Under the pieces are notes generated by a model. It was not told the DNA's origin. It searched no databases and was given only the letters and a program-made list of their open reading frames with translations. Made by a program: the position numbers and the translations under genes. Shown one piece after another: positions 6,175 through 8,603 of a stretch of 8,603 nucleotides of DNA. This DNA is from Gammaproteobacteria bacterium (GTDB lineage Bacteria > Pseudomonadota > Gammaproteobacteria > SZUA-229), in contig DRLE01000050.1 of assembly GCA_011051475.1 (NCBI GenBank), positions 1-8,603 of the forward strand, given 5' to 3'. Positions within the stretch are counted from its first letter, which is position 1, and each line of letters opens with the position of its first letter.

Positions 6175-6537
6175 TTAAGCCTGCCCAAGCGCCTGCAAAG
6201 CCACCCGCGTATTCTTCGCTACGTTCAGAAACAGCCGCATTACCCGGTATTCAATCACCTCGATATCCAGTGACAGCCAGTCATGGAATTCGCTGCTGCT
6301 TTCCATCATGAATTCGGCCGCGTCGTTGATGTCGCGCTTGATGGTTTCGATGATTTCACTGGCTTCCTCGTAGCTCAGCTCGCCGCGATCGATAGCGGCT
6401 TTCAGGGCGCTTTTCAGGGCCACCTGCAGGGTCAGCTCGCCGGGCTCGGCCTCTTCGAAAGCGATGGCCATTGCAGCCATGATATGGTTGTAGGCTTCGG
6501 TAAGGTGGTTGGCCGGTTTTTTCTGTAATGGAATCAT
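6175..6537 (-). CDS. ybeL: YbeL-like (DUF1451) protein lacking the zinc ribbon
   Basis: A 120-residue acidic, mostly helical cytoplasmic protein of unknown function. It matches the N-terminal part of the DUF1451/YbeL zinc-ribbon family: a YNHIMAAM helix near 16-23, GELSYEEASEIIETIKRDINDAAEFM at about 52-77, then FHDWLSLDIEVIEYRVMRLFL and TRVALQAL. Family members usually run to about 150-170 residues and end in a zinc ribbon with two CxxC pairs. Here the protein has no cysteine at all and stops at TAA (6175-6177) right after the helical part. No ribbon can be read downstream in the same frame, where element B begins. Its place, divergent from leuS, matches E. coli ybeL. The start is ATG at 6535-6537; an AGGAAAA lies too far upstream to be a normal SD. 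It may be an intact short variant or a truncated remnant; base composition and frame look like real coding. Confidence 0.75.
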   Translation of the reverse strand: MIPLQKKPANHLTEAYNHIMAAMAIAFEEAEPGELTLQVALKSALKAAIDRGELSYEEASEIIETIKRDINDAAEFMMESSSEFHDWLSLDIEVIEYRVMRLFLNVAKNTRVALQALGQA

Positions 6538-6686
6538 AGTTGTTGCTGTTATTTTCCTGAAATATCCGAGAAAATCGTCCGAGTTCCTGCCTTTAGGGGC
6601 AAGCAGTCCTTTATGTCAGACCATGGCTGGTGTATCCTTCCAGACTTTATTCATGGCTACCTGCTGGTGCCGGCCTGATGCCTGTC

Positions 6687-6717
6687 TTGCGGGCTTTTGC
6701 CCGGTACTGCTTATAGT
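6687..6717 (+). promoter_or_regulatory. Weak candidate promoter for leuS
   Basis: TATAGT at 6712-6717 matches five of six bases of the -10 consensus, with TATAGC just after (6718-6723). The only -35 candidate, TTGCGG at 6687-6692, is poor and 19 bases away, and overlaps a CGGGC-TTTT-GCCCG hairpin (6690-6703). A start near 6724 would give a leader of about 60 nt. Low confidence. Confidence 0.3.
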
Positions 6718-6728
6718 TATAGCCCAGA

Positions 6729-6745
6729 TTTTCCCGCCGGGAAAA
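6729..6745. promoter_or_regulatory. Palindrome in the leuS leader (operator or stem-loop)
   Basis: TTTTCCC (6729-6735), GCC, GGGAAAA (6739-6745): a perfect 7-bp inverted repeat about 40 nt before the leuS start. Its symmetry would suit a dimeric regulator, or an RNA stem in the leader. It is followed by A and not T, so it is not a terminator toward leuS. The rest of the 246-nt gap (6538-6783) shows no RNA gene and no believable ORF. Confidence 0.4.
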
Positions 6746-6783
6746 ACCATCCGACGAACTGCAATATTTTTGACTGAATATCT

Positions 6784-8603
6784 ATGAACCAGGACTACCA
6801 GGCACAACAAATCGAAGAAAACATCCAGCAAATCTGGGATGAGAAATCTACCTTCCGGGTGCTCGAAGATGCAGACAGGGAGAAGTTCTACTGCCTGGCC
6901 ATGTTCCCCTATCCCAGCGGACGTTTGCACATGGGCCATGTGCGCAACTATTCCATCGGTGATGTTATCGCCCGCTACCAGCGCATGCAGGGCAAAAACG
7001 TACTGCAGCCCATGGGCTGGGACGCCTTTGGCCTGCCGGCGGAAAACGCGGCGATGAAGAACAAGGTGGCGCCGGCCAAATGGACCTACGAAAACATCGA
7101 TTATATGCGCGAGCAGCTCAAGCGCCTGGGTTTCGCCTATGACTGGGATCGGGAAATCGCCACCTGCAAACCGGATTATTACCGCTGGGAGCAGTGGCTG
7201 TTTACCCGCCTGTTTAAAAAAGGCCTGGCCTACAAGAAAACCGCCGGCGTCAACTGGTGTCCGCATGACCAGACCGTGCTGGCCAACGAGCAGGTTATCG
7301 AGGGGCGCTGCTGGCGCTGCGACACCCTGGTCGAACGCCGCGAAATCTCGCAGTGGTTTATGAAAATCACCGATTATGCCGAGCAGCTGCTCAACGATAT
7401 CGACCAGCTTGAGGGCTGGCCCGAGCAGGTGCGCACCATGCAGCGCAACTGGATCGGCCGTTCCGAGGGTGTGGAGCTGCAGTTTGCCATCGATGACAGC
7501 GATGAAACACTGACGGTCTATACCACCCGCGCCGATACCCTGATGGGCGTCACCTATGTGGCGGTGGCCGCCGAGCATCCGCTGGCAAAGCAGGCGGCCC
7601 GCGATAACCCGGAACTGCAGACCTTTATCGATGAATGCAAGACCACCAGCGTGGCCGAGGCCGATATTGCCACCATGGAGAAAAAGGGCATGGCCACCGG
7701 CGTTATGGCCATACACCCGATCAGCGGCGAGAAGGTGCCGGTGTGGGTGGCTAATTTCGTGCTTATCGATTACGGCAGCGGCGCGGTGATGTCGGTGCCG
7801 GCGCATGACAGCCGCGACCATGCCTTTGCCAAAGCCTATGGCCTGCCCATCAAACAGGTGATCTACCCGGCCGATGGCAGTGAGGTGTCGGTAGAAGAGG
7901 AGGCCTTTACCGAAAAAGGCATACTGAAAAATTCCGGTGAGTTCGACGGGTTGACTTCCGAGGCGGCCATCGATGCCATCGCCGAAAAACTCAAGGCCCT
8001 GGGCCGGGGTGAAAAACAGGTCAACTACCGCCTGCGCGACTGGGGGGTTTCCCGCCAGCGTTACTGGGGCACGCCCATTCCGATTATCCACTGCGACAGC
8101 TGCGGCACGGTGCCGGTACCGGAAGACGAGCTGCCGGTGGTGCTGCCCGAGGATATCCAGTACGGCGATGATGTCGGCTCGCCGATCAAGAAAATGCCCG
8201 AGTTCTATGAAACCCGCTGCCCGCAATGCGGCGGTGAAGCGACACGTGAAACCGACACCTTCGATACCTTTTTCGAGTCCTCCTGGTATTACGCCCGTTT
8301 TGCCTGCCCCGATGCCGATACAATGCTGGATGAGCGCGCCGACTACTGGCTGCCGGTCGATCAGTATATCGGCGGTATCGAGCATGCGGTGCTGCATCTG
8401 CTGTATGCGCGCTTCTTCCACAAGCTGATGCGCGATGAGGGCCTGTTGCGCAGTGACGAGCCTTTCACCAATCTGCTGACCCAGGGCATGGTGCTGAAGG
8501 ACGGCAGCAAGATGTCCAAGTCCAAGGGCAATACCGTTGACCCGCAGCAGCTGATCGAGCAGTACGGCGCCGATACCGTGCGCCTGTTTATCCTGTTTGC
8601 CGC
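6784..8603 (+). CDS. leuS: Leucine--tRNA ligase, N-terminal 606 residues (cut by window edge)
   Basis: A class I aminoacyl-tRNA synthetase that charges tRNA-Leu. The HIGH motif is HMGH at 49-52, exactly the E. coli position, which fixes ATG 6784 although no SD is seen. C159, C176 and C179 (WCPHD, CWRC) form a metal site. The CP1 editing domain follows, with TTRADT at 247-252 containing T252, the residue that guards the editing pocket in E. coli, and GAVMSVPAHDSRD. The Zn1 module has C437/C440 (CDSC) and C479/C482 (CPQC), pairs E. coli LeuRS has lost. KMSKS is at 576-580, directly behind QGMVLKDG; in E. coli it lies near 619 because of the inserted leucine-specific domain. Reading continues to the last base without a stop; about 210-260 residues (rest of the catalytic core, anticodon-binding and C-terminal domains) lie outside. 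The gene is divergent from the ybeL-like gene. Confidence 0.97.
   Translation, partial: MNQDYQAQQIEENIQQIWDEKSTFRVLEDADREKFYCLAMFPYPSGRLHMGHVRNYSIGDVIARYQRMQGKNVLQPMGWDAFGLPAENAAMKNKVAPAKWTYENIDYMREQLKRLGFAYDWDREIATCKPDYYRWEQWLFTRLFKKGLAYKKTAGVNWCPHDQTVLANEQVIEGRCWRCDTLVERREISQWFMKITDYAEQLLNDIDQLEGWPEQVRTMQRNWIGRSEGVELQFAIDDSDETLTVYTTRADTLMGVTYVAVAAEHPLAKQAARDNPELQTFIDECKTTSVAEADIATMEKKGMATGVMAIHPISGEKVPVWVANFVLIDYGSGAVMSVPAHDSRDHAFAKAYGLPIKQVIYPADGSEVSVEEEAFTEKGILKNSGEFDGLTSEAAIDAIAEKLKALGRGEKQVNYRLRDWGVSRQRYWGTPIPIIHCDSCGTVPVPEDELPVVLPEDIQYGDDVGSPIKKMPEFYETRCPQCGGEATRETDTFDTFFESSWYYARFACPDADTMLDERADYWLPVDQYIGGIEHAVLHLLYARFFHKLMRDEGLLRSDEPFTNLLTQGMVLKDGSKMSKSKGNTVDPQQLIEQYGADTVRLFILFA

Noticed and set aside
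6064..6273. 69-codon + strand ORF across element B
   Set aside because: Its sequence is translated repeat (SSVTSVTSV from the 9-base units) and then antisense of the ybeL-like gene.
6509..6787. 92-codon + strand ORF ending in an ATGA overlap with leuS
   Set aside because: The overlap looks suggestive, but it starts inside the ybeL-like gene, runs through the hairpins of the intergenic region and matches no family I know; not leucine-rich enough for an attenuator peptide.
6616..8421. 601-residue open frame antisense to leuS
   Set aside because: It lies opposite unmistakable LeuRS coding sequence, shows no family motif and is His/Gly/Ala-rich as expected from reading GC-rich codons backward.
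1..8603. A new defence, mobile or biosynthetic system
   Set aside because: All coding space is accounted for by known housekeeping families; no integrase, transposase, toxin, nuclease cassette or CRISPR-type array is present.

Overview
The window is ordinary gammaproteobacterial core chromosome, moderately GC-rich by eye. Its gene order is 3' end of glmS, then miaB, phoH (ybeZ), ybeY, corC (ybeX) and lnt on the + strand, a short ybeL-like gene on the - strand, and leuS on the + strand, cut by the right edge. The miaB-ybeZ-ybeY-ybeX-lnt block and the divergent ybeL/leuS pair are both known arrangements in Escherichia coli, here brought next to each other. Family signatures are clear and key catalytic residues are intact. 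LeuRS has a short KMSKS region, without the leucine-specific insertion of E. coli, and keeps the cysteines of its Zn1 module. This points to a gammaproteobacterium outside the enterics; I cannot name the genus.

Layout. 1-159 is the glmS C-terminus. 160-367 holds a nested palindromic element directly behind the glmS stop, then a good sigma70-type promoter (TATAAT at 330-335) for miaB. 368-4290 is the compact miaB-phoH-ybeY-corC run with gaps of 31, 11 and 26 nt, read as one operon. 4291-4463 is a 173-nt spacer with heptamer repeats (which start inside corC), a hairpin and pieces of dispersed repeats. 4464-5960 is lnt. 5961-6174 is mostly a second, larger nested palindrome between the converging lnt and ybeL-like genes. 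6175-6537 (-) is the ybeL-like gene, which lacks the usual C-terminal zinc ribbon. 6538-6783 is the divergent regulatory region. 6784-8603 is leuS.

Function. The block joins RNA maintenance and translation (MiaB tRNA modification, the PhoH/YbeZ ATPase with YbeY endoribonuclease, LeuRS) with envelope work (CorC/YbeX, the apolipoprotein N-acyltransferase Lnt; GlmS makes the amino sugar precursor of peptidoglycan and LPS). I see no phage, plasmid, CRISPR, toxin-antitoxin or defence genes, and no new multigene system. The unusual signal is in the non-coding DNA: two intergenic elements built alike (T-run, outer inverted repeat starting CCACAGA and made of short tandem units, a different perfect palindrome inside), a heptamer array that supplies the corC stop codon, and the loss of the zinc ribbon from the ybeL-like gene next to one of the palindromes.
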